A DNA stretch of 64,000 bases from Nitrincola lacisaponensis (GCF_000691225.1 NZ_JMSZ01000042.1:124001-188000); one strand, 5' to 3'. Shown: positions 7,214-14,296, numbered from the stretch's first letter. Notes: generated from the sequence alone by a model not told the origin. Program-made: numbers and translations.

Positions 7214-7807
7214 ATGATCAACGATCCAAACATAAGAAAAAGCATCTATGCAAGTGTGATTGCGTCATTGCTCGTTATTTTATTTATTCAGCCAATTCTA
7301 AATTACTCAGCGCAATTTTTTATATGGACGGGTGATGTTATTTATAATGGATTTTCAAAGAGGCTTTATGAAGAAGCGGCTCTAGGTTTAAGGGAAAAAT
7401 ACTCATTTATTATAAGTTCATATTTACTCAGTATACCAATAGTTTTTTGTATTATTGTTATTTTCACTATATTGTATGTAAATAGAAAACGTAATGGTGA
7501 AAGTGATAGAGGTAATCGTAATTTTATATTTAGGAAGATTTATGTAACAATAGCAGTAAATTTAGTAATACTGTTTATTTGTACTTTTTATATAATGTCG
7601 ATGAACTTCGCTGGATTTCAAATGAATGCTTCATTTAATCAACGGATGATGGCTATTAAGCCCTATGTTTCCGATAGGGAGTATGATGAATTAAGATCAT
7701 TGTGGGCAAGAATGAGAAGTAGAGATGATTATATAGCAATAAATAACAATATTGATAATGTCGCAGATAAAGAAAATATCTTTATTCCAGAGGTGCTTTG
7801 GAAATAA
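7214..7807 (+). CDS. AT-rich three-helix membrane protein (cassette 5)
   Basis: 197 residues with predicted membrane helices at about 11-31, 64-88 and 109-130, and a soluble C-terminal tail (131-197) rich in Asp, Arg and Asn that contains YDELRSLWARMRSRDDY. Codon use is clearly more AT-rich than in neighbouring cassettes, which suggests a different source. No family recognised. The layout of a membrane anchor and a cytosolic helical tail is compatible with a membrane effector or an immunity protein, but nothing in the sequence proves it. The only gene in its cassette. Confidence 0.65.
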   Translation: MINDPNIRKSIYASVIASLLVILFIQPILNYSAQFFIWTGDVIYNGFSKRLYEEAALGLREKYSFIISSYLLSIPIVFCIIVIFTILYVNRKRNGESDRGNRNFIFRKIYVTIAVNLVILFICTFYIMSMNFAGFQMNASFNQRMMAIKPYVSDREYDELRSLWARMRSRDDYIAINNNIDNVADKENIFIPEVLWK

Positions 7808-7876
7808 ATATAACAAGCGTAAGCACTTGATCCAAAAAATCTACGCTTTTTCGGCCAAGTGTTACAGGCGTTATGT
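7808..7876 (+). other. attC5 (end of cassette 5)
   Basis: R'' ATATAAC at 7808-7814 is complementary to the cassette start GTTATAT. R' GTTATGT is at 7870-7876. The arms AAGCACTTGAT and CAAGTGTT are visible. Confidence 0.88.
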
Positions 7877-7888
7877 TGAAGTAATGAA

Positions 7889-8278
7889 ATGTTTAATCAT
7901 CGAGAAAAGCTAAATGAACCTTGCCCAAATTGTGGAAAGGGGCCTGATTGGACATTAAGAAAGATGGTGGATTCTGCTGGAAGAGAGCGGTATCCCTATG
8001 TTTGTCAGCACTGTAATGCGAGAACCAGATTATTTGAAAAGAAAGCAAAAGCGAAAAAAGTCTTGGGTGCTGACGACGAGATCATTGAAATGCCTCTTCG
8101 CGAAAAAGCGCCTTGTGAGAGGTGTGGCAAATTGGAGCTTTTGGAAAAGCATCATTGGGCTCCAATAAAGCTTTTTGAGGATGCAGACCAGTGGCCCACT
8201 TCTATGCTCTGTAGGAGCTGTCACGAAGAATGGCATAGTAAAGTTACTGGTGATTTAATCAGAAAACATAACAAGTAG
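7889..8278 (+). CDS. HNH-like protein with two zinc ribbons (cassette 6)
   Basis: 129 residues. The N-terminal zinc ribbon is CPNCG (residues 12-16) with CQHC (about 51-54). The C-terminal module is CERCG, then HHWAP, then F-x-DAD, then WPTSMLCRSCHEEWH. The order CxxC - HH - CxxCH - H is that of small HNH-type endonucleases, in which the HH pair and the last His bind metal and attack the phosphodiester. It could cut DNA or act in DNA binding only. Alone in its cassette. A self-sufficient nuclease of this kind fits phage defence or a degraded restriction enzyme; this is inference. Confidence 0.65.
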   Translation: MFNHREKLNEPCPNCGKGPDWTLRKMVDSAGRERYPYVCQHCNARTRLFEKKAKAKKVLGADDEIIEMPLREKAPCERCGKLELLEKHHWAPIKLFEDADQWPTSMLCRSCHEEWHSKVTGDLIRKHNK

Positions 8279-8370
8279 TTGCAGTTCGTTCCGGCCCTGG
8301 CGGGCCTCCACCGGACCGGTTTTCCGGCGCGGTGCGCCTCCAAACCGGCCGCTGAACATTGGCGTTATGC
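8266..8370 (+). other. attC6 (end of cassette 6)
   Basis: R'' ACATAAC at 8266-8272 is complementary to the cassette start GTTATGT. R' GTTATGC is at 8364-8370. It is the longest complete attC here (105 bases), with a GC-rich palindromic centre (CCGGACCGGTTTTCCGG). Confidence 0.88.
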
Positions 8371-8383
8371 ATGAGGAGTCGAC

Positions 8384-9079
8384 GTGACCGAAAAAATAAA
8401 GGAAAAGGTTCCGGGCGCGGAGTTCCTTGGGCTAGCAAAAAAAGTAACTGAACTTGTCGAGAAAGAGTCGGATCGCGGGGCTATATTAATTCTCGCAGCA
8501 TATTTAGAAGAGATCCTTGGGCTTCTGGTGCGTGCGATTTGTGTTTCTGATAAGCTCGGACAAAAATTGACGGAACTGAATAAACCTGCTGGAGACTTTG
8601 ACTCCAAGATAATTCTTTGTATGTCATTAGGGCTTATTAGCGACGATGAAGGAAGAGCGCTTAGGTTTGTCCAAAAAATACGAAATCGTGCTGCTCATTT
8701 CGATAAGAAGGGTCGAGGTTTCGATGTGCTGTTTGATTCCGACCCTACGATCGATCAAGTCTCAGAATTTGCTAAGCTCTCTCGGAGTAGCATGGGGTCA
8801 AGAGAGCCTGAGGTTGTTAAGAGAACATTCGTAAGCTCATGTAGGCTGTTAGCCACAAAGCTCTATATAAGATTGGCAAAAATCGAACGGATGCCAGAGG
8901 CTTTATCAAGTAAAGACGAGGCAGACAAAATTCTTGAGCAGATGAAAGGCACTGATTTCGGTGAGTACCTTGCTATTATGAGGCAGGAAGCTTCAGAAGG
9001 TAATACTGAAAAGCTTAATGAAGTGTTCAATGCCTTCAAAGCGGCCGTACAAAGTAAACCCGGCAATAAGGCAGATTAA
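8384..9079 (+). CDS. MltR-like protein with HEPN-type R-x4-H motif (cassette 7)
   Basis: 231 residues from GTG 8384, preceded by GAGGAG. Residues about 25-105 match the MltR (mannitol repressor) superfamily: DRGAILILAAYLEEILGLLVRA, the conserved FDSKIILCMSLGLI, and FVQKIRNRAAH ending at His 105. The RNRAAH element fits the R-x4-6-H motif of HEPN ribonucleases and HEPN-like proteins. MltR proteins themselves are helical regulators without proven catalysis, so activity is uncertain. The C-terminal 120 residues are helical and not recognised. Alone in its cassette, without the nucleotidyltransferase antitoxin common beside HEPN toxins. Confidence 0.7.
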   Translation: MTEKIKEKVPGAEFLGLAKKVTELVEKESDRGAILILAAYLEEILGLLVRAICVSDKLGQKLTELNKPAGDFDSKIILCMSLGLISDDEGRALRFVQKIRNRAAHFDKKGRGFDVLFDSDPTIDQVSEFAKLSRSSMGSREPEVVKRTFVSSCRLLATKLYIRLAKIERMPEALSSKDEADKILEQMKGTDFGEYLAIMRQEASEGNTEKLNEVFNAFKAAVQSKPGNKAD

Positions 9080-9081
9080 AT

Positions 9082-9159
9082 GCATAACCAAGCAATTAAG
9101 TGCGCTCCCTGCGGTCGCCGGACCTCGTTTCACTCGGCCGCTTATTGCGGGCGTTAGGC
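9082..9159 (+). other. attC7 (end of cassette 7)
   Basis: R'' GCATAAC at 9082-9088 is complementary to the cassette start GTTATGC. R' GTTAGGC is at 9153-9159. Nearly the same as attC13 (13761-13838). Confidence 0.9.
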
Positions 9160-9174
9160 ACAGAGGAGATCAAA

Positions 9175-9600
9175 ATGAGCATAGGATACCGAGTCTTCAT
9201 AGTGCATTCGGATGACAGTGTTGAGCACATTTCACAGAAAGCCTTTGAAGGATTTTTTTCTCGAAATGAGCCAAGTCTAAAAAAATTCGCTGGCAGCAAT
9301 ATTCATATAGCAATGGCGCTTTACACACTGAAGGAAAGAAAGCCCGAGCAAGTAATTCGAATAGACAATATGCGACTGACAGTTAATACAGATGGTTCGC
9401 TAGACGAAGATCGAAGCTCTGATGCCTTGCGGCTTGCAATGAATCGAGTATACCCCGCAGAAGAACGTGCAGAGTCAATGGCGCCAGTCATTGATGCCAC
9501 AGCCAAGTTCGATGAAAGACGCTGGGAGCAATATAATCCCAAGCTATCGGGTCCAGCACACAAAAAAATTCTCGAAAGGCTTTTTGGTGGCAATGTCTGA
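9175..9600 (+). CDS. Hypothetical protein (cassette 8)
   Basis: 141 residues from ATG 9175 (GAGGAG about 8 bases upstream); the longer frame from 9100 begins inside attC7. The protein starts with a strand SIGYRVFIVHSDDSVEHIS, then a helical region FEGFFSRNEPSLKKFAGS, a strand-rich middle (VIRIDNMRLTVNTDGSLD) and a basic C-terminus (HKKILERLFGGN). No membrane segment or known motif. Alone in its cassette; no function assigned. Confidence 0.65.
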   Translation: MSIGYRVFIVHSDDSVEHISQKAFEGFFSRNEPSLKKFAGSNIHIAMALYTLKERKPEQVIRIDNMRLTVNTDGSLDEDRSSDALRLAMNRVYPAEERAESMAPVIDATAKFDERRWEQYNPKLSGPAHKKILERLFGGNV

Positions 9601-9644
9601 AAATAGAAATCTTGGCTCTTTTCTGTGGCCATTAAGTTAAATAT

Positions 9645-9728
9645 GCCTAACCAGTGCAGGCACGGCGACACCCATTACATTGCGCCTTCGGCTCCATTCC
9701 ATAGGTGCGCATGCTGCAAACGTTAAAT
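9645..9728 (+). other. attC8 (end of cassette 8)
   Basis: R'' GCCTAAC at 9645-9651 is complementary to the cassette start GTTAGGC. R' GTTAAAT is at 9722-9728, in an ACGTTAA context in place of the usual GCGTTA. Confidence 0.85.
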
Positions 9729-9746
9729 TTTCAATCAGGTTTAGTG

Positions 9747-10178
9747 ATGAATATCGAGATCGCAGAAAAAGCAGATCATCTTAAGCTGATAGAAATCTGG
9801 GAGGCATCGGTCAGAGCAACCCACGACTTTTTAGCTGAAGATGATCTACAGGAGTTAAAGCCGTTAATTCTGGAACAGTACTTTGCCGCTGTTGATTTAA
9901 GGTGCGCTAAAAACGGCAATGGTGAAATACAGGGATTCTGCGGCGTACATGACGGTAATATTGAAATGTTGTTCATCTCACCTGATGCACGCGGAAAAGG
10001 CATTGGTGCCATGTTAGCGTCTCATGCTATCAACGAGCAGGGAGCATCAAAGGTCGATGTAAACGAGCAGAATGAGCAGGCGCTAGGTTTCTACCAGCAT
10101 ATTGGCTTTAAAGTAACAGGCCGCTCACCAGTCGATGGTCAGGGCAAGTCTTATCCACTGTTGCATATGGCGCTATAA
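9747..10178 (+). CDS. GNAT acetyltransferase, YjaB-like (cassette 9)
   Basis: 143 residues from ATG 9747, chosen because the family begins with MNI(R/E)-type sequence; the frame upstream is not conserved. GNAT fold with IEIWEASVRATHDFL at the start, the acetyl-CoA loop ISPDARGKGIGAML (R/Q-x-x-G-x-G/A), VNEQNEQALGFYQHIGFKVTGRS and PYPLL-like SYPLLHMAL at the end. These match the E. coli YjaB type. It transfers acetyl from acetyl-CoA to an unknown amine. GNAT enzymes are among the most frequent cassette products and may modify antibiotics, toxins or metabolites. Confidence 0.88.
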   Translation: MNIEIAEKADHLKLIEIWEASVRATHDFLAEDDLQELKPLILEQYFAAVDLRCAKNGNGEIQGFCGVHDGNIEMLFISPDARGKGIGAMLASHAINEQGASKVDVNEQNEQALGFYQHIGFKVTGRSPVDGQGKSYPLLHMAL

Positions 10179-10180
10179 AA

Positions 10181-10264
10181 ATTTAACAAGGCCAGCCACG
10201 GCGACGTTTTTTTCGTTGCGGCTTCGCCTTCACTACAAAGCCGCGCGTGCTGGCGGCGTTATGT
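10181..10264 (+). other. attC9 (end of cassette 9)
   Basis: R'' ATTTAAC at 10181-10187 is complementary to the cassette start GTTAAAT. R' GTTATGT is at 10258-10264. The arms GCCAGC/GCTGGC are visible. Confidence 0.88.
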
Positions 10265-10275
10265 GTAGGTGAGCT

Positions 10276-10548
10276 GTGAGCATGGAAGAAAAATACGGCG
10301 GGATTTGGTTCAGTGTAGAAGAGGACGGGGCGGCAAAGATTGTCTCTGAGGAGTACATACCGTCGGTTCAGAAGCTGCACGTTATTTACCATCAGGAAAA
10401 TGGGACGTTTCTACCATTTTCTTTTGTTCTGAAGCAGGATCACCAGTGGCGCTTACCTATATGGTCTCAAGAGAATCAGAAGGCCATGATGCCTACGTTT
10501 GGTTCAGCCAAGGAGTACCTAAAGAGCTATGCTGACATCCACACATAA
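10276..10548 (+). CDS. Hypothetical small soluble protein (cassette 10)
   Basis: 90 residues from GTG 10276 (ATG 10282 is a possible alternative). The sequence is strand-rich and acidic: YGGIWFSVEEDGAAKIVSEEYI, then KLHVIYHQENGTFLPFSFVLK and WRLPIWSQ. No family recognised. The stop overlaps R'' of attC10. The attC that closes this cassette is split by an IS1111-type element, so the cassette can no longer be excised normally. Confidence 0.55.
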   Translation: MSMEEKYGGIWFSVEEDGAAKIVSEEYIPSVQKLHVIYHQENGTFLPFSFVLKQDHQWRLPIWSQENQKAMMPTFGSAKEYLKSYADIHT

Positions 10549-10549
10549 C
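10543..10549 (+). other. attC10, R'' half, split from its remainder by an insertion sequence
   Basis: R'' ACATAAC is complementary to the start of cassette 10 (GTTATGT at 10258). The rest of the same site lies at 12137-12197. Joining both halves gives a normal attC of about 67 bases. Confidence 0.85.
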
Positions 10550-10555
10550 ACATAT

Positions 10556-10984
10556 GAGCCTCTCGGGAGTCAATAGGTAAAACCGCTCTCCTGGCCGCGG
10601 TAGCGGCCAGTCTGTTGTCCATCAGCAAGATAGACTGCTTCATCTGTCATTATTGTTGCCAGGCGATAGCCTACAACAAACACATATCGGGGCTCTCTTA
10701 TCTCATGCTCAATGAGTGCCTGCTGATTTCAGCCTCCTTGCTGACAGCAGGGGCACCAGACATTCATCGGTTAACCTGTTGCTGGCACTATTCAAGGCGT
10801 CGGGCTTCAAGCCAGTTAGTTTCAGGCTCAGCACAGGTGCAAACCATCTTGCTGATAGGGGTGCGCGGCGACAAGGTGTCTAATCAAAGCGCTCTGGCTA
10901 CGGCCGTGTGCCAGAAGGTGGGTGTTTCAGCTTATTGCTACGGGCTACCCAGCCTTCATTTGGGCATCAGCCAGGGTGTTCCAG
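10556..10984 (-). ncRNA. Candidate guide (seek/bridge) RNA region of the IS1111-type element
   Basis: 430 bases between the transposase stop and the left IS end lack a convincing gene; the plus-strand frame 10615-11211 runs back into the transposase. In IS1111-type elements a structured RNA that pairs with target and donor is encoded downstream of the transposase gene. That is established for the family. Its presence and exact limits here are inferred from position. The 10591-10610 hairpin may belong to it. Confidence 0.4.
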
Positions 10985-12058
10985 TTAGACGTTCAGCTCA
11001 CCTTGCCCCGCGACTTCACCGGTCAGGAAACGTTTTTCATCGAACACCTTTTGATTTTTCAGCATGTAGTACACGCAGCGCCCAATTTTATGTGCCAATG
11101 CCGAGAGCGCTTTGGCTTTGCTCATGCGCTTTTGTAGTTTCAGTAAGTAGGCTTTTGCTTTGTCGTTACCACGCAGGTACAGCACGGCAATTTCACCAAA
11201 GGCCCACTTGAGATGCGCATTGCCAATTTTATTGCCCTGAGTGCCGTAACTTTTACCAGCTGACTCCGCTTTACACTTGATGAGCCGACTATACGAAGCA
11301 AAGTCCTGCACCGTGTTAAAACGACCAATGTCACCGACTTCGTACAGAATCGTCAGCGCTAAAATACGGCCAATGCCGGGAAAGCTGGTCAGGATGTGGT
11401 AATCGCGGCCATTATGATGTTTGGCATGCTTTTCAATAAAGCACTCGATAGAGCTGAGTTCATGGCGATAAAACGCGATGATGTTTAAGTCCAGATCCAC
11501 ATTGCGCTGTACGAACGCATCATCAAAGCAATCTCGCATCGCTTCCCGAGCGCAAGGGTATTTTAGATCCAGGTTATTGGGTGGTAAGTTGTACTGACTG
11601 GTGGTGTTTTTCACATGCGCTTTTAAATCGGCACCATGACGCACAATACGGGTACGACGACGGAGTAAGTCACGCGCTGCACGCATCTCGGGTGGATACA
11701 CATAGGCCATCGGGAAGTTGCCGCCACGGATAAGGTGAGCGATTTTATAGGAGTCAATGCGATCATTTTTGGCTTTACCACCATGGATAGCTTTCATATA
11801 TAAAGCATGGCCAAGAATGAAATCGATACCGTGTTGGGTACAGAAATCACTAACCCAGTACCAGCAGTGCATGCATTCAACACCCACAACAATGTTGCCG
11901 ATGTAGGGGGTTAATAAATCCAGCAAGGGTTCTGGTCGTGCTTTGATTTCGCGGTGCAGGATGGTTTCATCGGTTTCATCCAGAATGCACACGTACAAAG
12001 ACCGTGCATGCAAATCTATTCCACAATAGTACGGATGTTGTGTAGTATAAAATTTCAT
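10985..12058 (-). CDS. IS110/IS1111-family DEDD transposase
   Basis: 357 residues, full length for the family. N-terminal RuvC-like DEDD catalytic domain: GIDLHARSLYV with the first Asp, VGVECMHCWYW with the Glu, and KNDRIDSYKIAHL with the last Asp pair. C-terminal Transposase_20-like domain: LTSFPGIGRILALTIL and FASYSRLIKCKAESAGKSYGTQGNKIGN, with the Ser of the IS110-type active site expected here. It acts on element ends and an attC target guided by the element RNA. Start at ATG 12058, 78 bases from the right IS end. No frameshift, so it may be active. Confidence 0.93.
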   Translation of the reverse strand: MKFYTTQHPYYCGIDLHARSLYVCILDETDETILHREIKARPEPLLDLLTPYIGNIVVGVECMHCWYWVSDFCTQHGIDFILGHALYMKAIHGGKAKNDRIDSYKIAHLIRGGNFPMAYVYPPEMRAARDLLRRRTRIVRHGADLKAHVKNTTSQYNLPPNNLDLKYPCAREAMRDCFDDAFVQRNVDLDLNIIAFYRHELSSIECFIEKHAKHHNGRDYHILTSFPGIGRILALTILYEVGDIGRFNTVQDFASYSRLIKCKAESAGKSYGTQGNKIGNAHLKWAFGEIAVLYLRGNDKAKAYLLKLQKRMSKAKALSALAHKIGRCVYYMLKNQKVFDEKRFLTGEVAGQGELNV

Positions 12059-12136
12059 TGGGTCTTCTCCTTTTTGGTTTCGTCGCCTTCCAGCTTAGCC
12101 AATCTGGCTAAGCTGGGGAGAAGGCTCAATGAGTAT

Positions 12137-12197
12137 CAAATGGCTGCTAGGGACTGCATTACGCTGCGCTCCGCAGCCCCAGAGCCAAGCGTTAAAG
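12137..12197 (+). other. attC10, remaining part
   Basis: L'' CAAATGGCTGC, GGGACTGC and its complement GCAG-CCCC, AGCCAAGC, then R' GTTAAAG at 12191-12197. It completes attC10 after removal of the IS. Confidence 0.85.
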
Positions 12198-12215
12198 GTC
12201 AGGGAGAAAAAGAAG

Positions 12216-12533
12216 TTGAAGTACAGGTCGGTAAAGCTCAACGAAAACAGTTTTAAGAACAACTATATTCTTCTTACGGAAATTATGGATTTTTTTCCAC
12301 CGGAGCTTATCGGTGGTTCGAACAAAGTAGAGTCAGCAGAGGAGGCCACTCTTTACATTGGTGTTTGTGAGCCCGTTAAAGCTGACATTGATGGAGCAAA
12401 AAAATTTTTTAGAGTGCGAGGCCCTTTAACTCGACGCTTTTTCGAAGCTCATGAGCTGAAGCCTGGCGATGAGGTGATATTTGAGCGGGTTGGTCACCAT
12501 GAATACCATTTGTATCCCCGCAGAAACCTTTAA
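12216..12533 (+). CDS. Small B3-like/EcoRII-N-like domain protein, tentative (cassette 11)
   Basis: 105 residues if started at TTG 12216, which has AGGGAG 10 bases upstream and keeps the opening LKYRSVKLNENSF; ATG 12285 would give 82 residues. The longer frame from 12129 begins in the IS and attC10 and is an artefact. The core is KKFFRVRGPLTRRFFEAHELKPGDEVIFERVGHHEYHLYP. It is a compact barrel-like pattern with an L-K-P-G-D-E-V turn as in B3, AbrB and EcoRII N-terminal DNA-binding barrels. A DNA-binding stand-alone domain is my best guess, weakly supported. Confidence 0.55.
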   Translation: MKYRSVKLNENSFKNNYILLTEIMDFFPPELIGGSNKVESAEEATLYIGVCEPVKADIDGAKKFFRVRGPLTRRFFEAHELKPGDEVIFERVGHHEYHLYPRRNL

Positions 12534-12594
12534 CCAATCAATTAAACCGACGTGCACTGCTGCGCAGCACACGCGGTTTATTTCCGCGTTAAAT
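12528..12594 (+). other. attC11 (end of cassette 11)
   Basis: R'' CTTTAAC at 12528-12534 is complementary to GTTAAAG at 12191. R' GTTAAAT is at 12588-12594. Central palindrome GTGCACTGCTGCGCAGCAC. Confidence 0.88.
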
Positions 12595-12614
12595 TTCTCG
12601 GAGAGATTCGTGCA

Positions 12615-13160
12615 ATGAATGAGAAGAAATTTCCGAATAAGGAAAGTCTGAGAAAATGGCTAATTTCTGCGACTGGCATTGTGCTTACATCTGTTTCTCT
12701 GATGAGTAACGTTCAAGATTTGGAGTTTCAATTTTCAAGCCCGAAGGCATTGGCTACGGTGATGGAAGGTTCCCCTACTTACTTTCCCGATGGGCAATAC
12801 ATTATTACCTACTCCAACAGCTCAGATCTGGATTCTGACGATCTCGATTATTCAAAAATGGCAATGGTAATATCCCTTGAGGCCAAATTGGCTAAATCGG
12901 ATACATTAATTGGTGGTCTAAGACCACTACTTTCTGCGCTTACCGACTTTGAGTATTGCTGCACCATAGATCGAACTAATCCAGCTTACGTAACCGCAGG
13001 TATCTGGATAGTTGAGCCTAGCGATCCCGCCGAACTTGAGAAGTTGAAACAAGTCTTGCACGAAAATTCTGTATTTTATGCTTTTAACGACGGCTCCGGA
13101 TTTGTGACTCTCAACAACGCAAGGACGGGTAATGGTGTGCAAAAGTTGGTCAAAATTTAA
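12615..13160 (+). CDS. Membrane-anchored hypothetical protein (cassette 12)
   Basis: 181 residues from ATG 12615 (GGAGA about 12 bases upstream); the longer frame from 12552 starts in attC11. A signal-anchor or signal-peptide-like hydrophobic stretch lies at residues about 15-32 (WLISATGIVLTSVSLMS). A soluble domain with many acidic residues and two Cys (EYCCTID) follows. It alternates strands and helices, ending in a GNGVQKLVKI tail. Likely periplasmic or membrane-tethered. No family recognised, no partner in the cassette. Confidence 0.6.
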   Translation: MNEKKFPNKESLRKWLISATGIVLTSVSLMSNVQDLEFQFSSPKALATVMEGSPTYFPDGQYIITYSNSSDLDSDDLDYSKMAMVISLEAKLAKSDTLIGGLRPLLSALTDFEYCCTIDRTNPAYVTAGIWIVEPSDPAELEKLKQVLHENSVFYAFNDGSGFVTLNNARTGNGVQKLVKI

Positions 13161-13214
13161 CAAGCAAAGGCAGGGCGACGCCAAAAAGCGGCGCGCCTGC
13201 TTTGAGCGTTATGC
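13155..13214 (+). other. attC12 (end of cassette 12)
   Basis: R'' ATTTAAC at 13155-13161 is complementary to the cassette start GTTAAAT. R' GTTATGC is at 13208-13214. Arms GCAAAGGCAGG and CCTGCTTTG. Confidence 0.88.
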
Positions 13215-13238
13215 ATCAATCGAAAGGAGGAATAATAG

Positions 13239-13766
13239 ATGAAAGAAAACAGCCCTTCACAACCCTCAAATTCCTCCGGCCCTGAGTTTACAGGAGTAGA
13301 AAACCCGTTTATAGGAAGGCCGCTTCCATCGAATAGTGACCAATTTTTGAACATAAACCAACAGTTAAAAAATCCGGGTATCAACCTATCTATTTTACAG
13401 CAAGACAGTCAATTCCTTATTGCTGCACCAATTGTGGGCGGCTATGTAGTTGTATTTGGAGGTGTCTTATTTCTATTTCTAGCAGGGTTTCTGTTAGGCG
13501 TGATATACGGAAAAATAGGGGCGGCTAAAAAGTTTGTAAGAGAAAGTCTTCCAAAAGAATCTTTATTGGGGTGGGCGCACTATCAAACCTCAAAAACATT
13601 GTCGTTCCTCTTAATAATTTCTGGCCTATTCTTATTACTAATAGGTGCATCTGGAGTAATTGAGATAGAAATACAGGGCGCGAAAATTGTCACATCACTC
13701 CCTGGTATAGCCGTAATTTATTTTGGTTATCGAACTTGGTCTAAACTTAGGCAGGCTGATGCCTAA
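13239..13766 (+). CDS. Two-helix membrane protein with disordered N-terminus (cassette 13)
   Basis: 175 residues from ATG 13239, with AAAGGAGG about 8 bases upstream. Residues 1-60 are rich in Ser, Pro, Asn and Gln and look disordered. Helix 1 is about 63-90 (IAAPIVGGYVVVFGGVLFLFLAG). A cytosolic loop with KKFVRESLPKESLLGWAHYQTSKT follows, then helix 2 about 122-140 (LSFLLIISGLFLLLIGASGVI), and possibly a third short hydrophobic stretch (LPGIAVIYFG). No family recognised. The stop lies in R'' of attC13. Confidence 0.6.
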   Translation: MKENSPSQPSNSSGPEFTGVENPFIGRPLPSNSDQFLNINQQLKNPGINLSILQQDSQFLIAAPIVGGYVVVFGGVLFLFLAGFLLGVIYGKIGAAKKFVRESLPKESLLGWAHYQTSKTLSFLLIISGLFLLLIGASGVIEIEIQGAKIVTSLPGIAVIYFGYRTWSKLRQADA

Positions 13767-13838
13767 CCAAGCTATTAAGTACGCGCGCTGCGCGCGCCGG
13801 ACCTCGTTGCACTCGGCCGCTTATAGCAGGCGTTATGA
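13761..13838 (+). other. attC13 (end of cassette 13)
   Basis: R'' GCCTAAC at 13761-13767 matches the cassette start GTTATGC except for one base, the only imperfect pairing in the array. R' GTTATGA is at 13832-13838. Near twin of attC7. Confidence 0.85.
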
Positions 13839-14224
13839 CTAAAGCTATGCATCAGATTGAGAGTATCTTGGCCAAAAACGAAAAGTATCGGCTCGATGAG
13901 CCGATTCCACCAGAAAGCGAAATGGATCAGGTAGAGCTGGCTCTGAAAGCAGAGCTCAAAGGTTGGTATCGTGATTTTGTTAGATTGGGCGGTTTAAACG
14001 ATCTGAGGTTTAGCGCTGAAATTCTCGCTCCTCAAGAACTGCTAGAAAATCAGATTTACGTAAAGAGCCGAGCTTATATCGCTTTTGCTAGCAATGGTTG
14101 CGGTGACCTTTTCTGCTGGTCTGTCGGCGAGTCTCCAGCAATTTTTTTGTGGGATCATGAGACAAACCGGTTCACAGAGGATGCCCCGGATTTTATTAGT
14201 TGGCTGGAACGTAACCGTTTCTAG
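13835..14224 (+). CDS. SMI1/KNR4 (SUKH) family immunity-like protein (cassette 14)
   Basis: 129 residues. SUKH pattern: ESEMDQVELALKAELKGWYRDFVRLGGLNDLRF near the start, then YIAFASNGCGDLFCW and IFLWDHET with a final ISWLERN helix. SUKH proteins are mostly immunity proteins against nuclease or deaminase toxins of contact-dependent and polymorphic toxin systems. No toxin is in the cassette, so it is an orphan. The first ATG (13835) lies inside the core site GTTATGA itself, and the ribosome site would be inside the preceding attC; ATG 13847 is an alternative start. Confidence 0.8.
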   Translation: MTKAMHQIESILAKNEKYRLDEPIPPESEMDQVELALKAELKGWYRDFVRLGGLNDLRFSAEILAPQELLENQIYVKSRAYIAFASNGCGDLFCWSVGESPAIFLWDHETNRFTEDAPDFISWLERNRF

Positions 14225-14296
14225 TCATAACAAATTGCTGCACTCGGAAAAATTACTCGCTGCGCTCCTAATTTTCCGGTGAGCAAGGCGTTAGAT
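14225..14296 (+). other. attC14 (end of cassette 14)
   Basis: R'' TCATAAC at 14225-14231 is complementary to the cassette start GTTATGA. R' GTTAGAT is at 14290-14296. Nearly the same as attC1 across its whole length. Confidence 0.9.

Larger units (their letters stand above)
10550..12136 (-). mobile_element. IS1111-type element (IS110 family) inserted in attC10
   Basis: About 1.59 kb. It lies exactly after the R'' heptamer of attC10. Subterminal inverted repeats are ATGAGCCTCTC (10554-10564) and its imperfect complement GAGAAGGCTCAA (12119-12130). Both ends also carry hairpins: a 20-base perfect one at 10591-10610 (CTGGCCGC stem) and a near-perfect one at 12090-12116 (CCAGCTTAGCC stem). No target duplication is clear, as is usual for this family. 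Subterminal rather than terminal repeats, the DEDD transposase and attC targeting match the described IS1111-attC group. The transposase reads against the cassettes. Confidence 0.88.

Noticed and set aside
10615-11211. 198-residue plus-strand frame in the IS1111-type element
   Set aside because: Starts in the non-coding IS region and runs into the antisense of the transposase; no domain seen.
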